Source: Hypomyces perniciosus
Taxonomy: Eukaryota; Ascomycota; Sordariomycetes; Hypocreales; Hypocreaceae
Assembly (NCBI GenBank): GCA_008477525.1
Contig: SPDT01000007.1
Span: forward strand, 4,030,001 to 4,094,000
Direction of reading: 5' to 3'
DNA length: 64,000 bases
A program made the position numbers and the translations under genes. Within the stretch, counting starts at the first letter, position 1. Each line of letters begins with the position of its first letter. Positions 35,420 to 48,400 of this stretch are shown piece by piece. The notes under the pieces are model-generated. The model saw only the letters and a program-made list of their open reading frames with translations, was not told the DNA's origin and ran no database searches.

Positions 35420-36660
35420 CTATTGTTGGTGGATTTCATGTTGGTTCACGAAACCAGGATACTGATGTACATGTGAGTACGCGGGCGCATGGCCTTGTGG
35501 CGGTGTTGGCGTGACCGGGCATCGAGGAGGAAGTTGGTGATAGGTCTCCTTCACCGCGTTGTTTCCGTAGCAGGCATTGTCGGGGGTAATCGGCGGAGTA
35601 AGGTAACCATCAAAGCCCATGGCGGCACCATGACCCTTCTGAGGGGTGCTGTAAATGTCGGCATGTCTTGAGAGAGGTTCGGCGGGTGGGGACGGGGGGC
35701 TGGCGTTGCGCTTCGCCATAGCAGCTTGCTCTGCCATGAAATCTGCGAGTTTCTGAGATACTCTAGACAGATTGGACGAAGAGTACTTCCGTGCCAGGGT
35801 AGGAGAAGGCTGGTTTAGGTGTTGTGACAGGGTTAGCAGGGTGAGGTTCTCCGTATGATCCCAGTCGCCGTCGTTAACCTCAGGTCGACCCAGAATTGCT
35901 CTGGCAAGGGCCAAGGATGCTCGAGCCATCATCGAGGGCTTTGTCGAAACGAAATCACGGTGATACAGGGCGATTTCGCAAAGATAAGCCGCCATGTGAT
36001 CCACCTCCTTGTCGTCTTGCTCCTCCACCACCATGAGTTGCGAGAAAAAGTCTACAGTGGGATGACCGATCGTCCACTCGAGTGTGTTCAAAACGTGCAT
36101 CTCCATCTGGGTGAACATGCCAGCGTCGTAGAGACCGCAGCACATGTTGTTAAGTTCATGAATTTGAGGCACGCGATCCTTCTTGTCTCCATACTTGGCT
36201 GCGATGAGGAGAGCGGCGCAGCCTACCAGCTGATAATGCTGCTTGTATACTACTCGCCGTGAGCAGTACCGGTCCAGCAGGTTGACGGTAAGGAACAAAG
36301 TCTCAGGCAACAGTGCGAAGGCAGCGTGCGCCTCGACAAGGAAGTCGATGAGGTACGGTCGCATGAACCACTGGATCTCACGCTGCATGTCGATGAGGTT
36401 GGCATCTGGCAGAGTCTCCTCCTATTCCACAGGTTAGCAAGACGGTAAGACCATTTGGATTAGTACCAACATGCCTCCATGTGTCGCATATGACCCATGA
36501 TATCCTCCAGATATTCTTCGCCGGCTAAACGAGAGAGCTCGTTGGCAATGATGTCTTGCCTATTGCGAGCAAGCATCCTTGCGGCGGTACGGGCACTCAG
36601 TCTTGACTGACGCTCATCGGACTCGATGAAGAAAGTGTCGTCGGGTTGAGCGTAAGCCAT
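35420..36660 (-). CDS. cln1: G1/S cyclin (Cln/Puc1-like)
   Basis: Exons 36660-36475 and 36421-35420 give 395 residues. Frame continuity requires the intron to start with GC (GAG|GCATGT) and end with AATAG, a GC-AG intron of 53 bp. The cyclin box (about 75-190) shows IQWFMRPYLIDFLVEAH, LFLTVNLLDRYCSRR, YQLVGCAALLIAAKYGDKKDR and MEMHVLNTLEWTIGHPTVDFF. The second cyclin fold follows to about 265. The C-terminal third is Pro/Ser/Thr-rich (PEST-like) with Cdk-type sites such as STPQK and LTPPITPD, expected to drive turnover. Known role: binds Cdc28/Cdk1 to start the cycle. Filamentous fungi usually have one such cyclin. The upstream 2 kb is open for long regulation. Confidence 0.92.
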
Positions 36661-38700
36661 GTTGGGTGGTTGATGGCTTGCAAGGTCGGCAACACTGGCT
36701 GTGGGATTAGAAAGTCGGAGGTTGATTTTATGTCTAAAGAGTGACTGGCAAGTTCTCCAGGAATCTTTGGTCGGCGACGATTCAATAAAGAGCGAGCCTG
36801 GGTGTGCTAAGGAGTGAATGACACCCGAGGAATTAAGATATTAATGAGCGTGGTGAAGAACTAATGGAAAAGAGCGACTGTGGCTGGGAATGAGGCCAGG
36901 ACCATGAAACTCGATATTCGATAGGTTGACAAGGGAAAGGAAAGGGGGCCGTTATAAGACGAGGGCCAACTGCAGATGTCTGGAGCATTCAATTGCGTTA
37001 GTGTGAATCCTGATGCAGAATGCGATCTCGGTGGCTCCAAGACACCAGCCCACAAGCATGACGGAGCAGGCGGGGAGAGAGAGTCCCCTGAGCTGGCGCG
37101 ATGCTCCCTTACGCGGTAGGGGCTGGCCGGCACGAGGGTCGGATAAATAGAGAAAGGGAGTCTTACCGCCACGGACGAAAAAAAAAAGGACGAGACAGTC
37201 GATATGAGACAGACAAATCGGGCAATTAACGGGAACAACGAGTTAACGTCTCCCAAGAGAAATGGACCGAATGGAAAAGGCGCGCAGTGCTGTGGAGAAA
37301 TGCTGAGAATGCGGAGAACGGGCTCGGACATGCAGCTGTGAAAGGGAGGGCACATTGATCAGATATTGTTTCTGCAACAAGAGAGGCCTCGAGGGCTCGC
37401 AGCCGGCAGAATTGCAACGTACCTTTTGCGCACACGGCACGAATTGGGGAAAAAGGTTGAGGCGGTCACCGAAAGCGGTGGGGAAGTACAATTTAAATCA
37501 TGCGAAGTAGCGGAGTCGGCTAAAGGTGACGACTTCGTGAGATGCTCGAAATGAACGAGAAACGGGTTGGTGAGAGGAAGCTGAGAAACCCGCTTATTCT
37601 GACTCGAATCCGGTTTGATCTGAGCTGATGGTACCTGGATCGTCGGCTCGGGGGAATTGACACCGGGACAAAGACACCGAAATAATCGAGTGTCTAGGGG
37701 CCAGTCTCGGGAAGACAGTTTCTCGGTCGTCTCGCCGTGAAGTCGAAGAACGGCAGTGGATTGGTTGATGGTAAATTCCTTGTCGCTGAACCAAGCAATG
37801 CTGCTGGTATGGCCAAGCGGTTTGGGCGAGGCACACGGGGTGGAGAGAATGGGAGACCGGTCAAATGAAGAAAAATACCAGTCAAGCCGTTTTTGATTCA
37901 CTCTTATTTCTCCTCTCCTCTCTTCCGTCTCGCAGCTTCTCCTTCCTTTGCTTTATAAGGCCGTCGGAGGGGGGCGGAGGAACTTCGAGTGTTGGCCGGT
38001 CGCGATTCTCCTCAATCCGGGCCAGACTTCTTTCGTCGACCTGCTTTGTGGTCGGGTCAGGAAGAGATGGAATGGATGAGGGAATGAATGGATAGGGAAG
38101 AGGGAGAGGGAGGGGAGGAGGTGAGGTTGGATAAAAGGGTAGGAGGAGGACAGAGGAGAGGAGAAAGGACTGGAGGAGAGGTACGGAGTAGGCAGTGGTA
38201 GTTTTAACAGGACTGGCTGGTTTGGGACGTACGGAGTACAGAGTACGAGCTGAGAGGTACCGGCCCCTGCTCGCTGTTCTCACCAGTGCTGGGCCCTGCT
38301 GGGGTGCGAAAGGATGGGGATGGTGGGATGTGGATGCAGCATGGAACATGGAGCTTGGAGGATGAGCGCAGACTCTGAGCCAGAGCCGTTCGGGTTGGAC
38401 TGGACTACTACGAAGTACTACTACTACTTCGAGTAGACAGGCTCGGGGTGGGCTCCTCAGTGGATGGTTCCAGTGGCTCCAGTGGCTCCAGCGAGAAGTG
38501 GCCCGTCCGGTGCCTTGCCTTGCCTTTGCCTTGCTTGCTTGCACCAAAGCGAGTGACTTGTGCTGCCGTACCGCGTCGCCGAGTGTGTGTGGTGGGCTCT
38601 GAACTACGGCTTACAGGGGGGAGGGTGTGTGGATGGATGCACTGAGAGCAGTGCAGAGCGCCCCCAAGAGCTCTTGTTCAGTGCAACCGAATCCGTGTTG
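36661..38700. promoter_or_regulatory. Extended upstream region of the G1 cyclin
   Basis: About 2 kb upstream of the cyclin (reading minus) holds an ACGCGG core at 37111, long CT-rich stretches on the minus strand, and a polypurine tract (plus strand) near 38095-38190. Open minus frames at 37359-37901 and 37882-38547 are low-complexity and show no domain. A long leader is typical of G1 cyclins, so this may be promoter plus 5' UTR; transcript limits are unknown. Confidence 0.45.
38085..38190 (+). repeat. Polypurine tract upstream of cyclin
   Basis: For about 105 bases the plus strand is almost entirely G and A (GGGAAGAGGGAGAGGGAGGG type), with few interruptions, so the minus (sense) strand is polypyrimidine. 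Such tracts often mark fungal transcription start regions and can form triplex DNA. Confidence 0.7.
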
Positions 38701-39236
38701 TGCATTGTGGGGGCGTGTGGTGTACGGGTTGTTTATGTAAATGGGCGCGCGCGCGCACAAAACATAACACAACACCAATAAAACGCAGTACGTACCGGGA
38801 TGGGATAACTGTGATGATTGTCTGATGAATTGTTTCCGGTTGCTGACGGTGTCGCTTCTGTCGGTGAACACCTGTCGTTTGTTTCCCCCTTTTGTCTCTC
38901 ACTTTCTTTTCAATCTCGATCCGGGCCCTCGGGCTTCAACTGTTTGTTGGTGATGAATAAGAGGCAGGACTAAATTCGACATGCAACAGTTGTACAAGAC
39001 AATAGTAATAAGATGGCCCTGTGGCTTGTGCGCCACTAGCAGAATTGTTGGTGGTAGTACTTCGTAGACTAGTAGTGCTACCATTGTCATTGATGATGAT
39101 TAAAAGCATAACTCATCTTCTCGTTATATAGAGAAGGTCTGGATAACCCTTATACGAGTACAGATATCTCTTGAGTCCATCTCGCACTCGTCTCGGCTCT
39201 GATTCAGCTTGATTTCTTTGTTGATCTCTACAATCG

Positions 39237-39261
39237 GTTTGTTTGTTTGTTTGTTTGTTTA
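39237..39261 (+). repeat. (GTTT)n microsatellite
   Basis: Six consecutive GTTT units lie in the gene-poor region. Confidence 0.85.
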
Positions 39262-39436
39262 GTTGGGTCTGGGATCGGGTCTGGTGGCCATGCTGAGCAA
39301 GACCAGGTCCATTCTTGATTTGATTGTTGCGTGCCAGGCATAGTACATGTGGTACATCTTCTCTTCGCACAACGCCCGCCTCATCGACAATCGGTCACCG
39401 AGATATAACATTCAGCTGTCTTGCATTACCATTTTT

Positions 39437-39437
39437 A

Positions 39438-39469
<32 letters not shown>

Positions 39470-39471
39470 GG
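39437..39471 (+). repeat. A25G10 homopolymer junction
   Basis: Twenty-five adenines are followed directly by ten guanines. The A run could be a retroposed poly(A) tail; the joined G run is odd and could also be an assembly artefact. Confidence 0.8.
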
Positions 39472-42400
39472 CGCAAATCTCGAACCAGATACGAGGAGAT
39501 ATTAATCACCGGCAGATCCCAGAAATTAATAGAACTAGTACTGCTACGAAGTACTCCGAGTAGTAGTAGTATTATCATGGAGTACATATACGGAGTATAT
39601 CTGAGGTGTTCGGCGCTGCGCTTTGACCTTTCGCTTATGGAAGATATCTGGAAGGTGTCAGGGCCTTCGAAATTGGGATGTTGATGCTTATATGACTAGG
39701 AGTAGTATAAGGCCCGTAACCCTTGCGATCATACTCCGTAGCACTCGTGGGATCTGTATGAACATGGCTGGTTGACGCCATGTGAACGCGCGCTTTCTTG
39801 CCCCCAAACTTCTCAAGTTCGCCAATATCAGTGCGGTGAGTTGGACCGAATGATAAAAATCCTGCGATATTACTCCGTACATTGACTTGGATGCCTCACG
39901 GGGTGCGGATGTGCAGCATCGCACGATGACTGGGTGGCGACTGGACGGCGACTATGCATGCATTCGACGTCGCTTGCATTTTTGTTCAGTCGTCTACGAA
40001 TTAGAGGCCGCTGGCCATTCTCCTTCTGGCTGTGTCTCGTGCAGAAAAAGGCAACAACCCCAAGTTGTGTTAGAAATCAGACGGCAACAGACTCCTCCAA
40101 TCCAGTCCTTGTTGTGCGCAAGCATTGCTCAGCTGATACGAGCATAGCGTCAGCACCAGACAGGAGAGCCTTGGCCGGGGCAGCCATCGCCCATTGCCGA
40201 CGGACGCTTGCTTCAGTACGAGTAAGATGCCCTCCAAATAACGTTGAAGCCAGCAAGTAGCACTTCGTAACGTCCAAGAATATGTCCCCTAGATCCTTCG
40301 TGCCCTGTCAATAGCGGATCGGTTGGACCGTCTCTGGCCGAGGACCGGACACCAGAAGGCCATTTGATACTGTAAATGGTCAATTGTCAGCAGTCTTGGT
40401 GGTTGCGACGCTGCTACGAAATCTTGGACTAGGGCCGCCACCTCCGCCGTGTCGAACCAATCGCATGGTCTAGACGCGCTTCTGTACACCGTTCGGAATC
40501 CAATTAATCATGCATGTCATGATGGGCTTTCTCACCAATCAACCCGCTTGCTGAGCGTGGAAAGCTGCCTCTTGAGCCTCCTTTTTTCGGGTTGCGAGCT
40601 TTTCCAGGGCTGACGGGTCACGCTTTCTCTCGCCTCGCCCAGGGGCCATGTTGTGTGTGGTTGATTGCCAAACCCCAGAAATCTGTCGTGAAACGATGTC
40701 AAATCTGCCCGAGTCGAATCGGACTGGGACTACCCAATGAGGAGCGTCGTCGGTCATCCCACGGGTTACATTATAGCCGAGCAGCAACTGTGTCGCCCCG
40801 AAATAAAATAAAAAAGCAAAGCCTTCTTGGCCCGAGTAAATATCCCGCCTATGCCATGGCTCCTCTCTCTCGCTGCTCAACTTGGGCACTAGGGCTAGTA
40901 TCAAACAAATGCACAACACAGCCTTATCAATAACCTGCTGCACCATCGTAGCACTTGGGATTTGGTGGCCTCGACCAGCCAGCCACTTTTCGTGACGGAG
41001 GACGGAGTACTACTAACTACGGAGTAGTACGTGCTACTCCTCAGCTACCATTTGTATAACGGTTGCGGAGCATTATTAATAGTAGTATGATAATATGGTG
41101 CCTTGTTTAGGGACAATTTTATCCTCGGCATCGAGGACACAAGTTAAGCGTCGGGCTGGCTCTGACGGAGTATTACTCCTCCGTGTCGGGAAACTGAAGA
41201 TGCTGCCCGCCCTTATGGCTGGCTTCCCCAACCGAGCAAACGTCATTTCAAGACCCTGTGCTATGCATACTCGTAGTCCTCTGTTAAGCACTGATCTACG
41301 GTGATCATTCACCCCCAAGGCTTCTCGGCTCTTGGCTCATTCCAGATGCTTGTTGTGATTGTAAGGAAACATACTCCGTACATATCTTCGTATTCTTCGG
41401 TATCTGAAGGCTTTTGTCCGCACCAATCAGGCATGCCGGTATTTTTAAGAATGGAGCAGGCAATCTCATCAGTCCCTCCCGGTATGCAAACACCTCTCAG
41501 CTTATCTGCATGCAACGGAGATGACACTGTTCTAGAGCCAGAAAAGTCGGTAATTACTAGATACTACGGAGTACAATGTACTTCGTACAGCTAAAATTTT
41601 GGTATCTTGACCCTCGAGGAGGACTAATTCGGTATTATTCATCGAGCATGAGACTTGCGAGAGCACAAGCAAGTTACTGGTGCAACAAATATCCAGTCTC
41701 CGGATAACTACACCAACTACTACTCAATCATGGCTGGATCAGTTATGAGATCGTTTCAAAATGGGTCGTCTTCGACCGGTCAGTACTTCGTAGAAGTACT
41801 CCGTATGCAGGTTCCTTTTTCTCATCACCCAGACTCCCCGCACAATGTACTCCGTACTACTTTGTACATTCGCCCTGCACAAGAATGTCATTACTCTCAA
41901 TGCCGAAGGTCGAAGAAGAAGAAAAAAGCAACAAGCTGACGATTTGCGCGCAGCCTCGGAGCATGTCCGGGCTTTCAATTGAGTTCAAACATGTGCCCAA
42001 AACGGCATTGAAAGAAAGGACATGGAGCCGAATCGGCGTGCCGTGAACGCCTTTCCCGTCTGATAGCTTCACTCCCCAAGATCCAGAACGCGCGTGCCAT
42101 CAAAATTTTGGATTAAGAATTATGGTTTCGTCCATTTTCTGAATTCGCGTGTGGCAGGACAGCGTGCAACATCCTCCAAACACGACCGTCTTCCCAAGCG
42201 GGAAACCAAGCCAACACAAAAACTAGATCAAGCATCTACATGAGATCGGTGGCTTGGACGCCAGTATTCGTAACCTGGTGTGTACTGGTCTTGGCCGTTT
42301 TGGTACTTCGTCGTCCGTACTATTTTAATCATACGAAGTAATATTCATAGCGCGTCTTTTGTAGTAGTAGTACTTCGTAGTAGTAGTATAATATTTTAAG

Positions 42401-45400
42401 CGTTAATGAGTCCTCAACGCGTGTGGCTCCTAAATCCAATAAAACGCGACAACGCGCCTTCAATGAAACCCACAACGCAGCCTGGAAATATCCGTACATC
42501 CACAGCACCATACGAAATGCATTCACCACTCAAAACTCCCACCGCGGCTGAAACTAGCAAGCTAGAGACGGTCGCAGGGACGACGGCCTTCAGCCCGACT
42601 TTCATCGTAGTCCATTTGGTCTCAACAATAATACTTCCTGGGCTATGTTTTTTTTACGTGTTTGCGGGCGATAGTGGATCGAGGATCACGACGAACCAGC
42701 GTGCAGAACCGCCCTCCATCTGATGAACGCCTGTCTGGAATTATGGGAATCCGGGGTTGTTGATGGGTTTAGAGAAGGGAAATTTGTTACCCATTGGCTT
42801 GTTGGGCAGGTTATGCCTTGCAGATCTCCAAGGCCTTCCAATCACTTTACCATGCTGGCACCAATGCATGTTGTTTGATGCATGTAACTCAATGCATGCT
42901 TTACCAACTCGCATAATCCTGTTGTCAATGACGTCCTAATACATGGTAGAAACGACGTGTCTGACACAGCGATTGGTGGCGGATATCGGAGAGCGTCTCA
43001 TTCGGGGCTCGCACTTCCAAGGCCTCGAATGACTCCAGTCTCAAACCGGAAAGCCTTACCTAATTAACCATGTTCCAGGTCCGTGAATCGCAAAAAGGAA
43101 AATCAGGCAACCTGTTGCCTGTCTGATGAGATAACAGAGCGCCACAAAGAGAGATTCCTCTTCACATCTGATCGGTCTCAAGTCGCGCTAACCCCCAATG
43201 TTCGATACTACTCTGTCTTCGCGGCCTAGTTGGGTTCAACCTTGAACCTTGCGATGAATTGATGACCGCGTCTCAGCTTGCTCCGTTGAGGGGAACTATT
43301 CAATAGTAGCCTGAACTTTGCAGGTGAGGCCAGCGGCATCGACTGGACCACGTCGGTTTATCGTGACCTCGGCCAGGCCGCTTTGATGGCCCAGACTGGC
43401 GATCTTACTCCGCAGAAAGGTCTGGGGATCAAAGACCGATTCGATCAGACATCATTCGATTGGCCAGTCGGTGGCTACTTGCACTCGTAAACTGCGACAT
43501 GTGAATATCGCCTATAATACGAAGTACGAAGTACTACATTTGGAAGGGAGAATGTTCACGGTCGTACGAAGTAGTTTATTTGATTGTCCGTGGCGTCTTA
43601 ATTGAGGTCAAGAACAAGGGCCTCAGCCACGTTTCTACTGGGAACATCACCGTCCACTAAATCAGATTGGCTTTCCAGATTTGTATCGCCGATCCATGTT
43701 CTGCAAAACAGATTGAGGTTTGCTTTCTTTTTCTAACACCACCACTTTCAAGGACCAAGGTCCATAGGCTAAGGTAGTTAATATCTGCCCTGGCCTGGCC
43801 GTGGGTCTGGTCATGGAAGACACCCATCTCCGAACTGCTAGATCGGAAATTTCATTAACCAGTACGGAGTACGGAGTACTACTACTACTACTAGGACCAA
43901 GTACTACTACTACCGTGTTATTCCACGCGCCGCAGCACAAGGTCATCAATAGTATTTGACACGAAATTGTGCAAACCCGTCCATTTGCTAGGCAAACACC
44001 CCCGCTCCACACTAGGAATGAATATCCAATCCGTTTTCCAGATGCCATGGAATTGAGGAGATTCTCTTGCATCCTTTGGTACGAAACCGTGACGTGTTTA
44101 TGCTTCGTAAAGTGGGGGACGGGTGAAATTTGACCCTGGGAGATCTCTTGGACGTCGTCTTAGCGCTTCGCCCCGCAAAGATGCCTCTCAGAGATGTGAC
44201 GAGAGCTTCTGACTGGTCAATGGCCCGACAAAACACGTCTGTTGCCCTCGTCAGAGGAGACAAGAGTGTGAGAAAAAAAAATGTCTTGCCGGACGAACCA
44301 ACGGAGTGAATCCACAGTTGGGGCCTCGCTTTTTTTTTTTCTCATATCCCACTCCATTCCAAATGAAAGGATAAGCCTCTATGCAGGTACACGGCTTGTG
44401 AAGAAGCTGTCTCCTCTCTGCGAACAGTTGGTCCCGAGCCTACTGATCCTGGTGGCTGGGAGTGTTGAACTTTGACGTGTAAGAAAACTGGACCGCTTGC
44501 CTGCAATGCAAATATCACACTCACTATGTATGTACATATGTATGTAAGGCGGCATCCTTGGGCTTATCACATAGTATGTACACCGTGCTTGTTCCCCAGC
44601 TTGCACCAAATACGCTGTTCTTCCGGGCACTCGGCATTATTGCAATAGCGGTGATGCACACTACATTCCGTCTTTTATGTAGGAGAGGCATTCTTTATGT
44701 AGGAGGGCACCAGAAACGTCGCATTGTATGCAGGAGTGAAATTATGTGTCCCCCAATCCGTTTCAAAGACAGTCATTTTGCAGTGAGGACTTGATTTAAG
44801 GTTGCCAGGTTTCCGCATAAAGTTCCATACTCATACGAGTGTGCCGAGGTAAGGGACCACTAAGACAGATACTTTTTGGAACTGTCTCAATGCGGCCGGC
44901 TCTCTGCTTGCTTCTGACGAATACTACGAGTACAGTATCCCGGCTTCAAGGGTATCCTTTAGACATTTTCCTAGTCATGTGGTGGTAAAAGTGCCCAAGC
45001 TGATGGAGGCGTATGTACCATCATGGAGTGCTTATGCATGTAGGGAGCAGCACATGTCGTATGCAAGCACTTTACTGAACTGTCACACCTGCATACGGCT
45101 TGCCCATCTCATGCAGGACGTTGGGCAAAGGGACCACAAAACGGGGAATGGAAAAGAACGTCTGGACTGAGGATAGGGTAGGTTGTATTGTGTCAATAGA
45201 CATTGAAACGAGCGGAACGAGGAAGAGAACTTTTTTTACTACTTGAATCCGTTCGCTTGCTGTACGAGTAATAATTCTGATGTGCAGATGGAGCTCCGCC
45301 TAGGATCTCCTTGTACTCGTACCTCTGGATTTACGTTGGCGCGCTTGCCACATTTTTACCTGGGCCCCTGGCTCGTGCATCGATTGCTGTGGTGATGAGG

Positions 45401-48400
45401 AGGGGGAAAAGCCGGCTTGGTGATAGTATGCAATGTACTTCGTACAGCGTCAGACGAGGCTTGAACCGCTGCCGTGTATTGTGCTGTGCTGGGACTTATA
45501 CGCAGAGAGTCAGAGTGCACATTGTATTCAATTGTTTCCCTGCAAAGAAAAAAACTTGTCACACCGTTGGTGGCGGCGGATTTGAATCACCAGTGCCCGT
45601 TTTTCCTTCTGCGTGTTTCCGCCCTGGGGGGGGGGTGAGCGCGGATGCCGTCCTGTATGCACTTTGTGTATGTTTGAAGTTGTGTAGACATTTCGTGAAT
45701 CATGTATGAAGCACGATTGATATAAGCCGAGTGCACAGATCTTTATATGCTATGATTCTTATTATTATCCGTGGCACAATTTAATTGAATGTGGATCCGG
45801 GTCTAGACCTCCCTAAGATTCTAGAGCATTACCCAAAACGGATTGTCATCTATGCACATCTCATCGTAAATCTGCACTTGGAGGTTGCACAAAGATGAGG
45901 CTGAAAAGAGGAGCTAAACGCCACGTGAACCCCTGCCATTTTGGGGCTGGTGCCGAAGCCTCATTGGCGGGGAATTTATGAGCCATCTCTTTTTGTATAA
46001 CCGCAAGCGATGACATGCTGATTAAATGTACTCCGTATTTTATCAACTGTTGGTGATACGACTGAATGTTCATGATCAGCTTAGTCGAGCCTCCTAGCAT
46101 GGGATCCATGGATCTCTCTTATCCGCACTATTGGGTCTTGGGGGCGTTGGGGGCCATCCACTGCCTCCATCGGATCCCATTCAAGGCGCTCAATCTCAAT
46201 GGACAGAAGAGAAGAAGAAAAAAATCACGTTGCAGACGCGTCTCCATTTTCTCTGCTGGAACTCATCCTCTGCATTGCATGTGCATGCAGCAATACCCAG
46301 TAGCCGCCTTGCAGAGTTGGGAAAGCAGAGCCAGAAAATTAAATTAAGATCCCACTCGTGGTATCGCCGCCGGCATTTTGCCATATGATTCTCCGTACAA
46401 CTGGTACGTAAGCCGTGACGGGTAGACCCTTGGCTTATTTTTTCCCACTAGGTACTACTATTACTAGAGTAGTACTCGGTAGTATTGAATTTTGCTCCAT
46501 CTCGTACGTACGTCTTATGCAGAGAGGGTCTCGAACGGAGAGGGGAAGCAGAAGATCTCCTAGGTTCAAGGGAGGAGAAAAAAACGCATTCAGGCATCTC
46601 AGACCCATTGTGTGGAGCGAGCTTCGCAACGGGCAGGTATGAAGAGGAAGACAACGAAAAAATCTTCCCTTCTCCCCCGTCACTAATGTGTGAAAATGCC
46701 AGGATGTATCGGCAGCCAAGTAACCGTTTCCACGGTGAAGGGGTGGGGTCCCTGTTCTGTGGCTCCCGTACGAGTCGGTATGGCCTCTTTTCAATGGGGG
46801 TCAATGATACAAAAAAGCTTGACCGCCGTATGTATGTATGATTTCCCCTCATCGCTCTGCATGAATAGATTACTACATGGCGAGATTTTTTTTTCTTTAC
46901 CTGGCTACGGGCGTCAGCGCCTTGTTCGTGAGACAATGCCTGAGCAAATAAGTACTTGGGTAGGTGACGAGCCAGGCTGGGGTTCTGTGCGGAGGACAGA
47001 CACGTATGAAATACATGGAATGGTTCTCAAATGCATCATGGCAAACGAGCCAAAACTTAGGACGAAGAAAACTACAGCGTATATAATAATTAGTAAGGTT
47101 GGAGGTCAGCACTATGGCCAAGATAGCAAAGGCATGAGAACGGGCGCCCGGAGAGCGCCCGGAAGGTCGCACATGTGAGATCCCGAGTGACGGCCGGAGC
47201 CCCCAGCTAGCTACCGGTGCTCCGTCCGTTATAGTACCGGGGGGCCAACAATCCACGTAGTATTACTACGCATTACGAGTACTTCGTAGTGGTATGCGTA
47301 TTGAGGACGGAGTACATGAAGCCACCGAGCAATATACATTCCTCCTGCCTCATCCGAGTTTTCCTGTTCCAATGAGGTCGACTATGATAGACCGCCTTCA
47401 GTGTTGCTTCATGTGCTCCGCAACGGCCCCATCTTATCGTGGGTATTTCGACAGTTCGCAGACGGAGCCCTTCCGAGATGTAGGCACGAAGGTACTCATA
47501 CGTTGAGTTGAAGTCACGATACCAGGATGGAGCCTAGCTGTGGATGCCTCGTCGCATGTGCCGCATGCAGACACCAGCCTTCTCTTTTATGTGAAGCCTG
47601 CCAATGGGCGAGTGTTTCCAAGCGCAGCAGGGTTGCGTTGCGTTGTATTTCTCTCTAGGACACAGTTTTCCCTACAAAGTACTTCGTACTACTACATGCA
47701 AAGATGCAGAAAGGCAGGGGTTGTTGGGCTGGAAACCCGGTACTGTCTCGAATGACGGGGATTGTGTCGTTGCCAGATGTCTTGGCCAAGAGGCGGTCTT
47801 GCGTCAGACATGAAGCGATAGGACCCTGGTTTGTAGGACGACAGTCACAGCACTGAAGCCTCTCTGCTGAGATACATGACAAGGCGTCAACGTTCTAGGG
47901 CCATGTCACACACCATGTCGCCTTTTGCCTCGGTGGTATTTCACATCGCTAGTTATGTAATACGTTGTATTAGTACTCTTTAGTCGTGGTAGCACCCGTA
48001 TTGCCACAACATGAGGCGAGGCCGTTTTGGTGTTCTGACAGTCCCACTACCCATCAGTGATCACCAATAATGGTCCAGAGAAATAACAGAGTCTGGACTA
48101 GACATGGGTTATTAATACTGCTAGTATTTCGTTTCAAAGTCAAAGCTCCGGGCCAAAAAAAAAATCCCAGCAAACCATGCGCGAGCTCGCGCGTGTAAAA
48201 TAGCTGGGATTTAAAATGCCAGGGTCGGCACCCCCAAGACATGAATTGCAGACGCGAAAACGTCGCGCCAATGACGGGTAGCCATTGGACGAAGCACTGC
48301 CCCATGCAGAATTTGGAGCCGCATAGCGTCAGAAACGCGTGGGTGTGGTTCTCTTCTTCCCGAGAACCCTTGCTCTTGGCCACGCCCTAGTCAAAAGAGA

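Noticed and set aside
36597..36785. Possible upstream frame overlapping the cyclin start
   Set aside because: It begins with TTG, not ATG, so it is not a convincing uORF.
37882..38547. 221-codon minus-strand frame upstream of the cyclin
   Set aside because: It translates the polypyrimidine tract into low-complexity Pro/Leu/Ser runs and shows no domain; more likely leader or promoter.
39470..39500. tRNA B-box-like GGTTCGAGATT on the minus strand
   Set aside because: No A box at a fitting distance and no cloverleaf; the flank is a homopolymer.
46448..46936. 162-codon minus frame, and a plus frame at 46690-47178
   Set aside because: No conserved motif, no start context and poor codon pattern in both.
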